Notes: generated by a model from the sequence alone, not told the origin. DNA of 64,000 bases from Catonia carolina (GCA_035578175.1 JAQMRL010000040.1:1-64000); one strand, 5' to 3'; positions 13,601 to 23,957 are shown, numbered from the stretch's first letter. Numbers and translations: made by a program.

Positions 13601-16600
13601 CCATTCTATAATAGTGTTGAGGTATCATCCACACTGTACAACCATTTCTCAACAGTTGAATTTAAAGGCAAGACTTTGCTTAAATTGTTTAGTGAAAAAA
13701 AAGTTATATAGATTAATTATTGAAAAAGATGTTTGGTGATGACTGGGTAACATCATCTGATCACCGCCTTAAATGGTATTCATCATTGATATTCGAAGAG
13801 CTGTCAGCAAAGTGTGAAGCACAGGTCATCCATCTTCTGTGACTGTCTTGAAGAAGAAAGATGTGATATTCGGATTTAAACTTTTGAATCATTATTACTT
13901 TTATTATTTTTATTATAAGACTTCGTATAATATGTTTAATAATTTTTTAATAGGTAGCCTACATTCAGTATATCATTTTTTAATATATCATATAAAAAAT
14001 TATCATAAAAATTCATTATATAATATCATTTTTTTAGTGTATCATTTTTTAATATTTATTATTAATTACTTTCAATATGTCTTCTTATAATTTTTATGAA
14101 TTATAAGTAACTTTAAATTTTTATACTGTCTTAAAATAATAAATAAGTCCATTACAAAAAAACTTTGTCTACATAATTTCCACTCAAACCAAGTTATGTC
14201 CATTACTTTCATGCAGAACGTGTTTTGTCCAAATTTAAAATAATGTTTTTGAACACTTTTCCCACATCAATATTTTCAAAAATTGTTTATTTAGCGTTTT
14301 TTATCATCCTTTAAATGCTGGTAGCTAAATCCCGTATTAAATCTGCAGTAAAATCAAAACAACAGTTTTTTGGTCTTAGTGTAAAATGACATTATTGTGA
14401 CAAAACACGGTTTGCATGTTACCTCCTCATATGTACACTCTAATAGTGACTTTCTTTAGAAGGAATTCAACAAACACTTTGATCCAACCATGGGAGTTGA
14501 CGGTTATTGAACAGTAAAATTAATCTGCATTTTTAGTGTTGAAATATGCAGTAGGGGAGTGCAAACTCAGTACCGGGTAGTCCTGGTAAAATATCCGAAG
14601 AGTACGACTAATAACAATATTTATGTTAATATGTGAAGATTGCCCCAAGAATATATAAATATATGTTTTTGTCATCAGTCTCTCGACTGGTTTTATGCAG
14701 TTCTCCAAGCTGTTCTATCATGAGCAAGTCGTTTCATATCTACATACCTGTAACACCCTACATCTTTTGTAATTTGCTTTATATATTCTAATCTTTGCCC
14801 CCCACTACAATTCACTCCCACAATATTACCCTCCAATATTGATAGATGTTTTAAGATATGCCCCACTAGCCAGCCTATCCCTTCTTTTGGTAAGATGCTT
14901 CCATACACTTATTTTATCATCCACTCGCCTAAGAACCTTTAAATAACTTATTTTGTCCACCCACTTAATCTTTAATATTTTCCTATAACATCACATTTCA
15001 AAAGCTTCTATCCTCTTTTTTCTACAGTCCCTATCACCTACGTTTCGCTCCCGTATAATGCTACACTCCAAACATAATGTTTTAAGAAATTTTTCCTAAT
15101 CTGTAAATCAATGTTTGTAGTTAGTAAGCTGTTTCTTATTTCAAAGGCTTTTCTAGCTTGAGCAATTCCACTTTTGATATCACTTGTGCTTCTACCATCC
15201 TTTGTTATTTTACTCCCTAAATAACAGAATTCCGCAACTTCCTGTATATTTTCGTTGCCTACTTTAAAATTTCCCATCTCTTCTAAACCACTCTTGCTGC
15301 TGCACAACACTTTCGTTTTGTTCTTATTAATTATCATGACTTAATCATTTCTCATGATCTCATCCTTTCCATTTAAGATATCCTCTAGTTCTTTCTTTGT
15401 CTCTGCTAATACTACTATATCATCGGTGAATCTCAGCATTTATTTGTTTCTCCTTGATTTTATTTCTGCGTCAAATTTTTCCTTCACTTCATTTATGGCT
15501 TCTTTTTTGTACAAGTTAAAAAGTAGTGGTGACAATGCACATCCTTGTCGTACACCTTTTCTTACAGTAGCCTCATTTTCATACCTCTCAATCCTCAAAA
15601 TGGCCGGTTGATTCTTATACAGACCGTAGATTACTTTTCTTTCTTTGTATTTAATTCCTAGTCTTTTCAAAGTTTTAAACATTTTAAATGTTTAAAATGT
15701 TTTACTCCATTTCACATTTCACATTTTACTCCAGTCCAAATAGGCAAATGCCCCAAGAATATAAGAAGTCATAAAGAAGTACTTTATTACGTTATTAGTT
15801 TGAGTAATTCTAAAAATAAGTTTTTCTTTTTTAAAAGAGTTGAATTACAACCGAAGAATAGCGAAACGGAAGCGAACAACAGCAAACGAGAAATGATGGC
15901 CCTTGCATTTCGAAGAACTCACAACCTGTATAAGAACATAGCACACTCGAGAAAATCCAAGATTAGATATTATAACATTGTGATAAAACCTGCGTGTCTA
16001 TACGCGGATAAAATGCTTTATAATGGTTGGAAATTTAAGGAGTTTTAATACAAAAAGTAATTAAACACAGAAAGGATATTGAGAATACTGGAATAAACCG
16101 TGATAATATGAAGGATCAACTTAAATTCAGAAAACTATTTACTGACTTTAAAGATTTCCACAAAGAACAAAAGCAGAATACCTAATGTACAGGAGAACGG
16201 AGAAAACCCTACAATGAATAAATGCTAAGAATGTTGGCTGCCAAAAAAAAAACTTACAGATATGCAAAAACATAAATTAGCAGAAACTTACAGAAATTAG
16301 GACTAACGATTTCACTCCCTTATCGGGGTAAAACGCAGCCGCTGGCCTTTTACAGGAAGTTAAGAAAAATAGGCTACAACTGCAGGACAGAGACATTTCG
16401 ACTTCCTGGCACATAAGTTTTACAACTTGCTTCCGGAGTATGTTAGAGACAGGTCTCGTGATAAGAATTTCAAACTCTTGATCAAAAGATTTTTAATTCA
16501 GCTGGGGCAGAACTCTCACTTGGAGTCTATGATTTCATTTCGCCACTAGGGTTAGGCGGGTATTATTGGCTCACTAAAATATTACTCATATACTAGTAGT

Positions 16601-16602
16601 AG

Positions 16603-16648
<46 letters not shown>

Positions 16649-19600
16649 TATAATAGAGTTTATTGTTGTTTCTGATATTCCGCTAATATTATGTATTATG
16701 TGTTGTATTTTGTGTATGAAGAAATAGTTAAATTTAAGGGAGGTAGTTAAGGTTAAATTTTGTAATCATTTTTTTTCTCTAAAATAATGTAAAGTAAATT
16801 GGTAGAGGTTTTTTCCATATTTTATATATACTATTTCATAACATTGCTGATGTTTGTATTATCATTTATTAACATTCTAGTTTCATTATCATAAGTTTTA
16901 AGTTTTATTAACGTTTGTATTCTCTCTGTTTTTTATTTTTATTTTTTTATTTTATACTTACGTGTTTTTTAATGTTACTGATCATTTTCTCTTTTGTGTG
17001 ACTAATTGTTTTTATGTAATAAGTGATGTATTGGTATTAACTGTTATTTCTTTTTGTTTTTTAATTACTGCTATTATTGTTGTATTGTAGTTTTATTTTT
17101 GTGCTATGTATTTTTTGTAATTAGAGTAATCTTCCTCCAAGCACGGGCTTTGCTCTTTTGGAGGAGTAATAAACAAAATAAATAAATAAAAATGTCTAAA
17201 ATTATTTTAAATATTCTAAAATGGCCCTATTCAGGAAAAAACGCTGACGAAAATTCACTCAATCCACAAAAAGTGGTCTCTAACTTCAGTTATAACAATA
17301 TGTAAGAATAAATCTAAATTTACCTCATTGATTAAGAATTTTACCTCATTAGTTAAATTCTGGCCGAATGAAGAGTTGGCAAATAAGACGAACAAAGTGG
17401 GAACAATCATACTCAAGTACTTCATTTTCATCCAAACATCAGATATCTGAAAAATATATAATAGAAATTTCAACTTACTTTTACTCTCTCTCGCGCTGGA
17501 CGAATATATAGAAAAAGAAAGAATTGTTTCATGAAAATTTTTTGAAATTGAGTTTTCACTGAAAAGACACTATTCAGGCCCCAAAAACATGTTTATAGTG
17601 ATTGATTTGTGTGTGTGTGTGTGAACAAAATATCTCAAGAACGGAATTTTGTACCAAGTTGAAACTTGGAACTTAAGTATGTACTAAAGATACTAAGTAA
17701 GTAAGATAAGATACTACTACAATATCCGACAAACATTTTCATCAAAATCAGTCAACCGGAGATAGTCATATTTCGTAAATTTTTTTACTTTTCCTACGAT
17801 TTATTTTAAATTGCCTCATTTACCACAATGTTCTACAAGGTAGTATAACCCTTAACAGACGGATAGCTCATATATTTTTGTTAGATGACGAGTGTGTAAG
17901 TACTCAACAGTTCGTGCAATAGAGAAGGTCAATGTACGTACACAACAGTAAACATTTTAGTTAAACAATAGATAAATCTATGAGGAAGAAAGTAAGCTAT
18001 TTAGAAACACAATCGGTTAGTGGGAAATTTTGTATTGATTTGTGAATGTTGGGATACAATAATTCCGGTTTTTTTTGTTGAAGAAAACCGTGTAGGTAAA
18101 GGACGTATCTCATTTAAAAATAGAACTATAACCGCGTTCGAAAGCTTGAATGGTAAAGTTAGGTAAATTGTTTAATGGTACTATTACAGCAAAAAACGGT
18201 TGAATTGAATATCACCTGTAAAAGGGAATAAACGCTCCGAAATTTGTAGAGGAGCCTATTTTCAGACATTCTTCACAATGGAACTAAAGTGTTGTAATAT
18301 TATCTTTTATAGTTTTTTTCTAGATGCAGTGTTCACCAAATCCGTGCTTTCATATAATAACATATGACAAATAAATAACTGTAGGAATGGGTCAATGACA
18401 TCAGCTCAAAGGGAGATATTTTTTCGGCTTGCATTTTACCACAGAATAGATATTAACTTGACTCTTACATACGCTTGAATATCCGTATAGTGTGGTAAGC
18501 GAGGGCATTAGATATATTAAAGTTTTCGCTAGACATTTTTCTAAAATACCAGATTAAAAGAAATAAAAATAAGAAACATTAATTGCCAAATTTTGACAAA
18601 ACCGCGTGACTTTGCATAAATTACAAAAAAAAAATCGTAATTTCGTTGTAAATAGCGTAAAAAACCGAGTTTCATGTTTAAAGTTTTCCAAATGTCTCAT
18701 AAAAATTTCGAATTTTCTGTATAAAAGTTGGCTAAAAAACCAAGTCTATCGGCGTGATCTAGGAATTAGTGTTCGAAGTGGTAGGGTCAGTGGTGGAGCG
18801 TATCGCAGCTTACTGTCGATAAATGAAAAGTTGAATTCCAGTCACCTTACACTTTAGTCCTGAGACTTACCAGCTGGTACCAGTGGCTTTTCGATGAGTG
18901 GTTAGCTGCCGAAGATCTTGAAGAGAACTGTATTTTCGTGGTTAGTTTTCGGAGTGTTTCCAGCGCGTTAAATCACTGCGTCGCGTGAATTAATATCAAT
19001 CTGTGTAGCAAAATATTATAATTGTTCCATTTTTAAAGTATAGCGTTAGCGAACGCGGATAAAACTGGATGGAAAGCGTGAACGCGCGTATCTAGTAAGC
19101 GGGTGACTGTCCACTTCAGTTTAAAACTGTTTTGTATGTGCACGTAGAAATGAATCCTCATTGGTTGAGACCGATAAATGATATCTTACAATAGTACACA
19201 AAATAAACTGATAAATTGAATAAAACTAAACATAAAATGTAGGCCTATATAGTCCCAAACACGAAGAGTTAATATTCTAATATTCGTACAAGGGTTAAGC
19301 AACATGTCTGCTGAAATTCTTGGGGGGCTGTGCTGGAAGGTTAAAGGGTAATTATGACATTTTAACCATTAAAGAAAATAAATTTACAAAAACGTCTAAA
19401 TCATTTTTTATATGGTTAAAGTTTAAGAAACTGTTTAGTAGCCCTAAGTTGGTACAAGCAAAAAGAAAAAGTATATTTTAATTGGAAGCGTCTTCCATCC
19501 AATTTTTCTGAACTACTAATGAATATTAGGACCAATAATATCCTTTGGAACAGAAACATAGCACAGTCGGAAAAGCTGTGCTTTTCGACTGTGCTATACA

Positions 19601-22600
19601 GTTGAGGTTAGAAATTAACCTCTGCAGACTGGATGGAATTCTCAAATTTTTTCTCCCACATCCAGACTTCACTATCATACCTCAATGTTGGGACAACCAC
19701 TGTCTTATTGAATTTATTCAATGTGTCAGTTTTGAAGTTTCATTTTAAATGCCGACATATTGTATATTACGAATTACATTGAATTTTTGTGGTATATCAT
19801 TCCAATCTTCATATGACACATCGCATCTCAAATAGCCAAAATGACTGAACTGCACCAGAATTTACTCCTTCAACCATTAGGTATCTTTGTTCTGACTGCA
19901 TATTATTCTAAAAGGCCATCGATTTTGGTTTTTAAATAAAAATTCTCAAACTCAACTGACGACAAACATCACAAAACTCAAACGGGGCACATCATGAAAT
20001 CTAAAAAGCATTTTCTGTAACATCAATTACTCATTTAGCCATTAGCAAAGCAGAGCAGAGTGTTTGTTTACATCATTTTCAAAGGTAAGTAAAATAAACT
20101 AAATTAACGTTTAATGTTGTCAGTATACACACATAAAAGTGCAGTTAAACCTCTCTAATGCAACCACCACAATTTTAAGAGTAAATTGGTTTTTTGAGGG
20201 GTGGTCGCTTAAAAGGGGTTTATAGAAAAACTGGTGGTTTTCTTTAATTAAATACTGTAGGCATAAGTTATGCGTAATGCGGTAAAAGGGCATATTTTAC
20301 CTCATTTTAACTTCATTAACAACAAAAAAGTGTTAAGTGCGTTCTTCAGTTCAACGTTTCGTATTCAATTAAAAAGATATTGAAATAAAATTTTTCAGTC
20401 CTGTAGAAAAATTGGGAAGAGTTCAAAAACACCAACTCCCGGAAAATAGCGAAAAACAGTATGCGCCCATTTTACATAGATATACTCAATTGGTGTCCAT
20501 CTACAGTATTGAAAATTCCCTAAACCTTGTGGCAGTAAAATCTATGGTAGCCCGAAAACGAAAATGCCTTTTTTACCCGCCAGTCGTTGGTCGGTGTAAG
20601 GGGTATAGAATAAATTGGTCTTATGAGTTATAAAATCAGTTCCACAAATATTCGGTCGGAGAGAGGGGGGATCGTTTAGAGAAGTTTAACTGTACCTACA
20701 CTATGAATTGGTAATTTTGCCCAGAAAAATACAGGGCGTTTCATAATGTTCTTCAGGGTTACGAAAATTCAGTAAAAAAAAACTTTCACTTACCTAATGA
20801 AAGTTGTATGGGCCAATGCAGGGACTCAAACAGTTATTTTTAAACATCTTTAAATGTTCAATGTGTGCTCCTTTGGTGACACGGCACACATTAACAGGAA
20901 AGTCTAGCTCTTGCCAAACACGTTCTAACATGTCCTTTCGATAGAGTTGATTCGATGAATATACAATCCTTCAGCTCAGCTATATCGTTCGGCATTGGTG
21001 AGATAAACACCTAGTGTTTCACATAACCTCAGAAAAATAAATCAGGTCTGGTGATCTTGGTGGCTACAGAATAATGTGTTGTCTTCTTCAGACGCGCGTC
21101 CTATCCTGCCCCCATTTGTTTTATCTCCATCAGATAGGTGCTGGATTAATTGAAGATGGTAAGGTTTGAATAATAAACGTTCACGGAGAACTCTCCGAAC
21201 CATTGTTTTAGAAATTCCTAACTCTCTGCCTACAGACGCAGTCGATTTTGATGAATAAAACTTACTCGCTCACGTTCGACATTGGCATCTGAAGTTGATG
21301 GACGTCCAGTTGATTTCCGCTTACACAAGCGACCAGTTTTACTGAATTGTTTATATCATGGACAAATTGAATTGTCACTTGGTGGATCCTTATTAAATTT
21401 CAACCGAAACGCACGTTGCACAGTAATTACTGACTTTGGCATGTGAAATTCTAATACACAAAAGGACTTCTTGCTTCCCATAGCAGCCATTTTTTCTACT
21501 GTTTAAGCCTAGCGGGCAAACGATTAACTAACTACCCAGAATATGTGAAAAAAAAACTATTTGAAGAGCTCTTCGTACAGTCTTTGTTTCATTTTTATAA
21601 GTGAAATACTTTTTTTGTACTGAATTTTCGTAACCCGGAAGTACATTATGAAACGCCCTGTATATACTTATGTATAACCTTATGCAGAACTTATAACTCA
21701 TACACAAAACAAAAAATTACTCACATCGGAGACGCAGTAGAGAGAGATACAAAGACTCAGACAAAGACATTGCTGTAAAATTGAACAAGTAACTCTCAAA
21801 TTCCTGTCCAGTACTGCTTTATTGCTGAAACAAAAAACAAACTAAGTTAGAAATATTTCCTCAGTTAATGTAAAAAATTCATTATAGGTATTAGTAATAC
21901 TGATGGCACCTCATCTTCCCATATAGCCATCCTGTTACACCACGAAGAGTAACCTACTCTAAGGTAGCGGCTGCTATTCAACCGAATTAGTTGAAGAGAA
22001 GAAGAAGAAGAAGTTTCTTTGCACGTGTATATTAATTGTTTTCTATGTGCCGTCTCGCAAATACTCGCGGTTACTTACTAGTATACAAAGTGTTTTCAAA
22101 TCTTTCAAGAAGATGGAAAAAAATAAATAGGAGCGAAAATGAAGAAGAGTGGATGGAGGAGCAAAAGGAAGAGAAAAAAAATAGGGCCAGAAAGTACCAG
22201 AAGCAGAAGGATGAGAGAGATAAATAGGAGGAGAAGAAGGAGAAAAAATAAATAGGAGCAGAAAAGAGGAGAAGTAGAAGGAGAAAAAATAAATAGGAGC
22301 AGAAAAGAGGAGGAGGAGAAGGAGAAAGAAAATATAAATAGAAGCAGAAAGGAGGAGGAGCAGAAGGAGAAGAAAATAAATAGGAGCAGAAGTGGGAGAA
22401 AAAAGTAAGTAGGAGCAGAAAGAAGGAGGAGTAGAAGAAGGAGAAATAAAAAAGGAGCAGAAAGTAGGAGTAGAAGAGTGAGAAAAATAAATAGGAGCAG
22501 AAGAATTAGAAAAAAATAAATAGGTGCAGAAAGGAGGAGGAGCAGAAGGAGGAGAAAAAATTAATAGGAGCAGAAAAACAAGGAGCAAAATATATAGGAG

Positions 22601-23957
22601 CAGAAAGGAGAATAAGCAAAAGAACGAGAAAAATAAATAGGAGCAAAAGGATTAGAAAATTAAATAGGAGCATAAAAGAGGAGCAAAACGAGGAAAAATA
22701 AATAAATAGGAACAGAAAGGAGAAGGAGCAAAAGGATGAGAAAAATAGGAGCAGAAACGAGGAGAAGCAGATGAGGCGAAAAATAAATAGGAGCAGAAAG
22801 GAGGAGGAGTAAAAAATAATGAGAAAAAAAAATAGGAGCAGAAGAGAGGAGGTGCAGAAGAAGAAGGAGGAGGAGTAAAAGGATAAGAAAAAATAAATAA
22901 GAGCAGAAAGGAGTAGGAGCAGAAGGATGAGAAAAAATAAATAGGAGCAAAATGCGGAGGAGCTGAAGGTAGAGAAGAAAGCGAAGGAGCAGAAGGAAAA
23001 GGAGAATGAACAAAAAGGAGGAGAAGCAGGAGCAAAAAGGAGAAGAGGAGAACGAGGAGATAAATAAATTAAACTACTATTCTATTTAAATTACCTGATG
23101 ATGACTTGATGATACTTAATCAAATTTCGAAATCTGAATTTCAATAAAAATTCAGAATGTTCACAACTATTTTTAATGTCACTTGAATCACCGTTAATTT
23201 TTAATGTACAATTTTTACTTTTAAAATCAAGTATTTTATGCAATGCAATATTAAGTAATGTTATTTGCGATGTAACTTTATTTAAAGCTGAGTTATTTGC
23301 TATATACATTGCATACATTACATAATACACATGTAAAAGTACTACAATTTGTAAAAAGTATACAAACAGATACATTAAAATAGATTTATTAAAGAAGTAA
23401 TGATATTCGAATGGAAGTGATAAATCTTCAACAGATGTATAAACACCTTTATTTTTTATTAATATTTTGTAAATTGATTCAAATAAAGGGATCGTAGAAA
23501 CGTTCATAACAAATGCAGTTAATGCGAAATACATTAGTTTATTACGTCTTTGATCATCAATTTCAAATTGTCGTACTTTAAATTTGATATTCATCGATAA
23601 CATTTTATCTTCATTTTTTAAAGAACCAATTGGTTTGGTATAAAAGTAATATTCTTGGTTGATAATTGATAATAATTTAGTAATATGCCCTGGATCAATG
23701 TTGAATACCAAATAAAATAATGTAGCAGCTAATGTTACCAGTACATCCTCCATTGATAAAATTCGCTTGTACTTATCATTCCATTCATAAATCATATTCA
23801 AAATGCAGGATACTGTTACGAATATTGATAGACCACTTAAAACTTTAAATTTCAGGTTTCCTTTTTGTTTTTTATATTCTATGTTGACTCCAGATTTTCT
23901 CAAATAAAATGATATTAATTCTTTTGTTGTAATCAATTGTATTTTTTCACTCTCCAT
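1601..23957 (-). CDS. Odorant receptor OR-B (7tm_6 family), 5 exons, 425 aa
   Basis: Coding exons in transcript order: 23957-23095, 21824-21725, 17446-17345, 6500-6348, 1660-1601 (stop TAA at 1603-1601). All introns are GT-AG, phases 2,0,0,0. By family knowledge this is a seven-helix, inverted-topology subunit of an odour-gated cation channel formed with Orco in the dendrites of olfactory neurons. Seen in the sequence: hydrophobic segments near residues 38-58, 72-91, 142-165, 193-219 (exon 1), 300-318 (exon 2), 330-349 (exon 3) and a last one across the exon 4/5 junction, and the C-terminal motif AYSYFNVL. Length is normal for the family and there are no internal stops. It is a paralogue of OR-A, with the same exon structure. 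The gene spans 22 kb because its introns are full of transposons. The ATG at 23957 was chosen because it aligns with the OR-A start. Ligand unknown. Confidence 0.9.
1832..3509. mobile_element. DNA transposon with long (about 350 bp) inverted repeats
   Basis: The left arm (about 1832-2190) and the right arm (about 3150-3509) are inverted copies. Both hold aaaataag, aaaaagttcata, a gtccgcaaa motif and tttcgcc/ggtgaaat stretches, and a tgtttttctac / gtagacaaacac pair. The middle (2190-3150) is unique AT-rich DNA without a recognisable transposase. It shares subterminal sequence with the smaller element at 53909-54607. Lies in OR-B intron 4. Exact tips uncertain. Confidence 0.65.
3679..4140 (+). 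pseudogene. LINE reverse transcriptase C-terminal fragment
   Basis: 153-codon frame with the post-palm region of non-LTR reverse transcriptases: KFYKVMAIPALAYGSETW, then a Cys-rich stretch and GRPRKRWTPEQA before the stop. No palm or endonuclease domain is present, so it is a 5'-truncated copy. The fragment at 55615-56200 is the same family (RPKKRWVPEQV ending). Embedded in OR-B intron 4. Confidence 0.8.
4141..4470 (+). other. C-rich, G-poor tail after the LINE fragment
   Basis: About 330 bp with clear strand asymmetry (many ACCC/CCAC words, few G). It probably is the 3' untranslated part of the LINE. A Rep1 end (TTCATACAGGCAAGAAACAG) follows near 4550. No gene seen from there to 5211. Confidence 0.45.
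5212..6146 (-). mobile_element. Rearranged mariner, copy 1
   Basis: Ends are CAAGATGTGGCTATTAA and TTAATAGCCACACCTCG, with TA before the left end. The central part on the minus strand codes for the mariner catalytic core, broken by frameshifts (ARMSKSKFKATM, then a damaged HQDNAPAH region). The C-terminal end of the transposase is present twice, inverted, at both ends of the element, while the N-terminal DNA-binding half is missing. The junction near 5960 is the same as in copies 2 and 3. Non-autonomous. Lies in OR-B intron 4. Confidence 0.8.
6348..6500 (-). CDS. OR-B exon 4 (51 codons)
   Basis: Acceptor tttttattacag, then GEKLRRTLYECSW, ending NLNNFAK before donor gtac. Phase 0 at both ends. 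36 of 51 residues match OR-A exon 4. Contains the conserved C-terminal pattern of insect ORs (a Cys-Trp pair, then PFG..TINLNNF). The intron upstream is 10.8 kb. Confidence 0.9.
6569..7030 (+). pseudogene. LINE reverse transcriptase fragment (palm)
   Basis: Frames at 6569-6856 and 6875-7087 hold the palm-domain motif ALADDSVLVFSR (the xxDD catalytic box, with Leu-Ala in place of Phe/Tyr-Ala), followed after one break by LKYLRTVIDSSLHWDEDIN, the usual thumb-side motif of Jockey/CR1-like enzymes. Truncated at both ends. It directly abuts the gypsy remnant downstream. Confidence 0.75.
7191..7450 (+). pseudogene. Acidic open frame before gypsy pol, probable gag end
   Basis: An 85-codon frame very rich in Glu, Asn and Ile (EGEEDKLVNFIL, EELLEEEKL) runs into the pol frame and ends at TGA. 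The pol frame is +1 relative to it. The overlap contains a run of six G (about 7414-7419), where either frameshifting or an indel may lie. No capsid or zinc-knuckle motif is visible. Confidence 0.45.
7420..9222 (+). pseudogene. Ty3/gypsy pol: retropepsin fused to integrase, RT and most RNase H missing
   Basis: 600 open codons from ATG 7420. Order: an aspartic protease with CDTGSQIS; after about 100 more residues a jump to the very end of RNase H (KGKENIVPDFLSR); then integrase with the H-x4-H (HEEMGH) and C-x2-C (CDLC) zinc finger, core residues D in YCDLFGPMP, D in SSDHGKQF and E in NISERY with 34 residues between the last two; then a C-terminal FRGPFDV module. Gypsy pol normally has roughly 400 or more residues of RT and RNase H in the gap, so this is an in-frame internal deletion. 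The frame stays open and the integrase triad is complete. No paired LTRs were found. It sits inside OR-B intron 3. Confidence 0.8.
9223..12086. other. AT-rich stretch after gypsy remnant, no gene
   Basis: Probably includes the 3' untranslated part and perhaps an LTR of the gypsy element (about 10260-10850 is less AT-rich), but no second LTR exists in the window to compare with. Nothing else recognised. Intronic to OR-B. Confidence 0.4.
12087..13223 (+). mobile_element. pogo/Tigger-like DNA transposon remnant
   Basis: Tips CAGATAAAACCTCC at left and GGAGGTTTTACTG at right, flanked by TA on both sides as for Tc1/mariner-pogo elements. Subterminal ACGACCACCTCTCAA blocks occur inverted at both ends. 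Inside (about 12310-12660) lies a decayed acidic C-terminus of a Tigger-type transposase: DENDEREN, then EALSDLKNMAREQKVP and LLEEAEAIIEK. The DDE core is absent. A SINE-A copy (13004-13144) is inserted near the right end. Confidence 0.75.
13004..13144 (+). mobile_element. SINE-A copy 1 inside the pogo-like element
   Basis: tRNA-derived SINE. B-box GGTTCGAATCC, then GGCATGGCAT, the ACGTTACAAAAA block, the CGTCTGCATTAGCAG block and GGACGTTAAA plus oligo(A). A 12-bp target duplication ACTTCTCCAGAA flanks it at 12992-13003 and 13145-13156. It starts at GTGCTCGCC and lacks the A-box. Confidence 0.85.
13314..14433. mobile_element. TIR element with repeated GTTTTGTCC motifs
   Basis: Inverted ends of about 36 bp (left ATGAGGAGGTAACATGC..., right its complement, one or two mismatches). 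Internal copies of TGTTTTGTCC occur near 13488, 13520 and 14223, and related ones sit in the ends. No transposase recognised. Superfamily unknown. Confidence 0.7.
14640..15690 (-). pseudogene. LINE reverse transcriptase, palm to C-terminus, decayed
   Basis: Minus-strand pieces in order: VRKGVRQGCALSPLLFN, then FTDDIVVLAETK (catalytic box with Thr-Asp-Asp), then INKNKTKVLCSS and FCYLGSKITKDGRS, then ALYGSET. After breaks come GHILKHLSILEGNIVG and DMKRLAHDRTAWRTA before a stop. Several frame breaks. No endonuclease domain. In OR-B intron 3. Confidence 0.8.
15825..16290 (+). pseudogene. LINE C-terminal fragment
   Basis: A frame with YYNIVIKPACLYADKML, which resembles the region after the thumb of non-LTR reverse transcriptases, followed by a Lys-rich decayed tail (VIKHRKDIENTGINRDN). 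Weak but consistent. A different LINE family from its neighbours. Confidence 0.5.
16325..17193 (+). mobile_element. LINE 3' end with hairpin and (AAATA)n tail
   Basis: Short C-terminal coding piece HKFYNLLPEYVRDRSRDKN (frame near 16410-16500), a long AT-rich 3' UTR holding a TA microsatellite, then a hairpin CCTCCAA...TTGGAGG (17134-17164) and an AATAAATAAATA tail to 17193. The hairpin next to a short tandem tail is typical of LINE 3' ends recognised by their own RT. Confidence 0.65.
16604..16646. repeat. (TA)n microsatellite
   Basis: About 21 uninterrupted TA units within a LINE 3' UTR in OR-B intron 3. Confidence 0.9.
17345..17446 (-). CDS. OR-B exon 3 (34 codons)
   Basis: Acceptor tatttttcag, then [13 protein letters not shown] and a hydrophobic helix, ending GQNLTNE before donor gtaaaa. 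23 of 34 residues match OR-A exon 3. The motif before the donor (a small residue, then Gly-Gln-x-Leu-Thr-x-Glu) is the usual end of the sixth helix region in insect ORs. A second, similar NEV/gtaaat sequence lies just downstream at about 17320, a small local duplication of the donor region. Confidence 0.9.
17484..17830 (-). repeat. Rep1 partial copy beside OR-B exon 3
   Basis: Reverse orientation, entering with its 3' end 38 nt from the exon: cttttactctctc, then AAACATGTTT, a (TG)n run at 17609-17623 and the CATATTTCGTAAA region. OR-A has the remains of a Rep1 end at the same place. Confidence 0.65.
17831..20141. other. Intronic sequence without recognised genes
   Basis: OR-B intron 2. The frames here are short and lack motifs. 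The only structured part is the hairpin at 19558-19597. A moderately GC-richer patch lies at 18840-19130. Confidence 0.4.
19558..19597. other. Near-perfect 18-bp stem hairpin, 3-nt loop
   Basis: ATAGCACAGTCGGAAAAGC pairs with GCTTTTCGACTGTGCTAT around the loop TGT, with one unpaired G. It lies on the transcribed strand of OR-B intron 2. The arms do not extend further, so it is shorter than a normal miRNA precursor. Confidence 0.8.
20142..20692. mobile_element. MITE with pogo-like ends
   Basis: Ends CAGTTAAACCTCTCTAA at left and TTTAGAGAAGTTTAACTG at right are inverted copies, and the subterminal ACCAC/GGTGG blocks resemble those of the pogo-like element at 12087. A 73-codon frame inside has no recognisable domain. 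Confidence 0.65.
20732..21660 (-). mobile_element. DUF4817-type mariner remnant, N-terminal part only
   Basis: Perfect ends CAGGGCGTTTCATAATGT and ACATTATGAAACGCCCTG, flanked by TA. The minus strand from 21490 reads VITVQRAFRLKFNKDPPSD, then SKTGRLCKRKSTGRPST with in-frame stops: the helix-turn-helix domain of this transposase group. The catalytic part is deleted. It stops 64 bp short of OR-B exon 2. Confidence 0.8.
21725..21824 (-). CDS. OR-B exon 2 (100 nt)
   Basis: Too short to stand out as an open frame. It was found because the same 100 nt recurs in OR-A. The acceptor is tttgtttcag, and the donor is gtgagt, directly after the GAT codon. It adds one nt to complete a Ser codon and then 33 codons (NKAVLDRNLR...YCVSD) with a Cys-rich hydrophobic helix. 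By eye, 24 of 34 residues match OR-A exon 2. Confidence 0.9.
22120..23060. repeat. Polypurine minisatellite in OR-B intron 1
   Basis: About 940 bp built from imperfect units such as AAATAAATAGGAGCAGAAAG plus GAGGAGNAGAAGGAGA, roughly 35-45 bp each. The plus strand is almost only purines apart from scattered T and C. The OR-B transcript would therefore carry nearly 1 kb of CU-rich RNA. The Ser/Leu/Phe-rich frames on the minus strand here are low-complexity artefacts. Confidence 0.85.
23095..23957 (-). CDS. OR-B exon 1 (residues 1-287 plus 2 nt)
   Basis: Starts MESEKIQ and ends YHQVII before a gtaatt donor that begins at 23094. It carries the cytoplasmic N-terminus and the first four hydrophobic segments. 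The open frame runs three codons past the donor to a stop, so the frame alone would suggest a truncated protein. The donor and the matching structure in OR-A show that it is spliced. Confidence 0.9.

Noticed and set aside
17255..17473. 72-residue minus-strand frame as a small secreted protein with signal peptide
   Set aside because: Its middle is OR-B exon 3. The hydrophobic stretch is the sixth receptor helix and the rest is intron.
22043..23035. Long Ser/Leu/Pro/Phe-rich minus-strand frames of 117-181 codons
   Set aside because: They translate the polypurine minisatellite. All three minus frames are open for the same reason.
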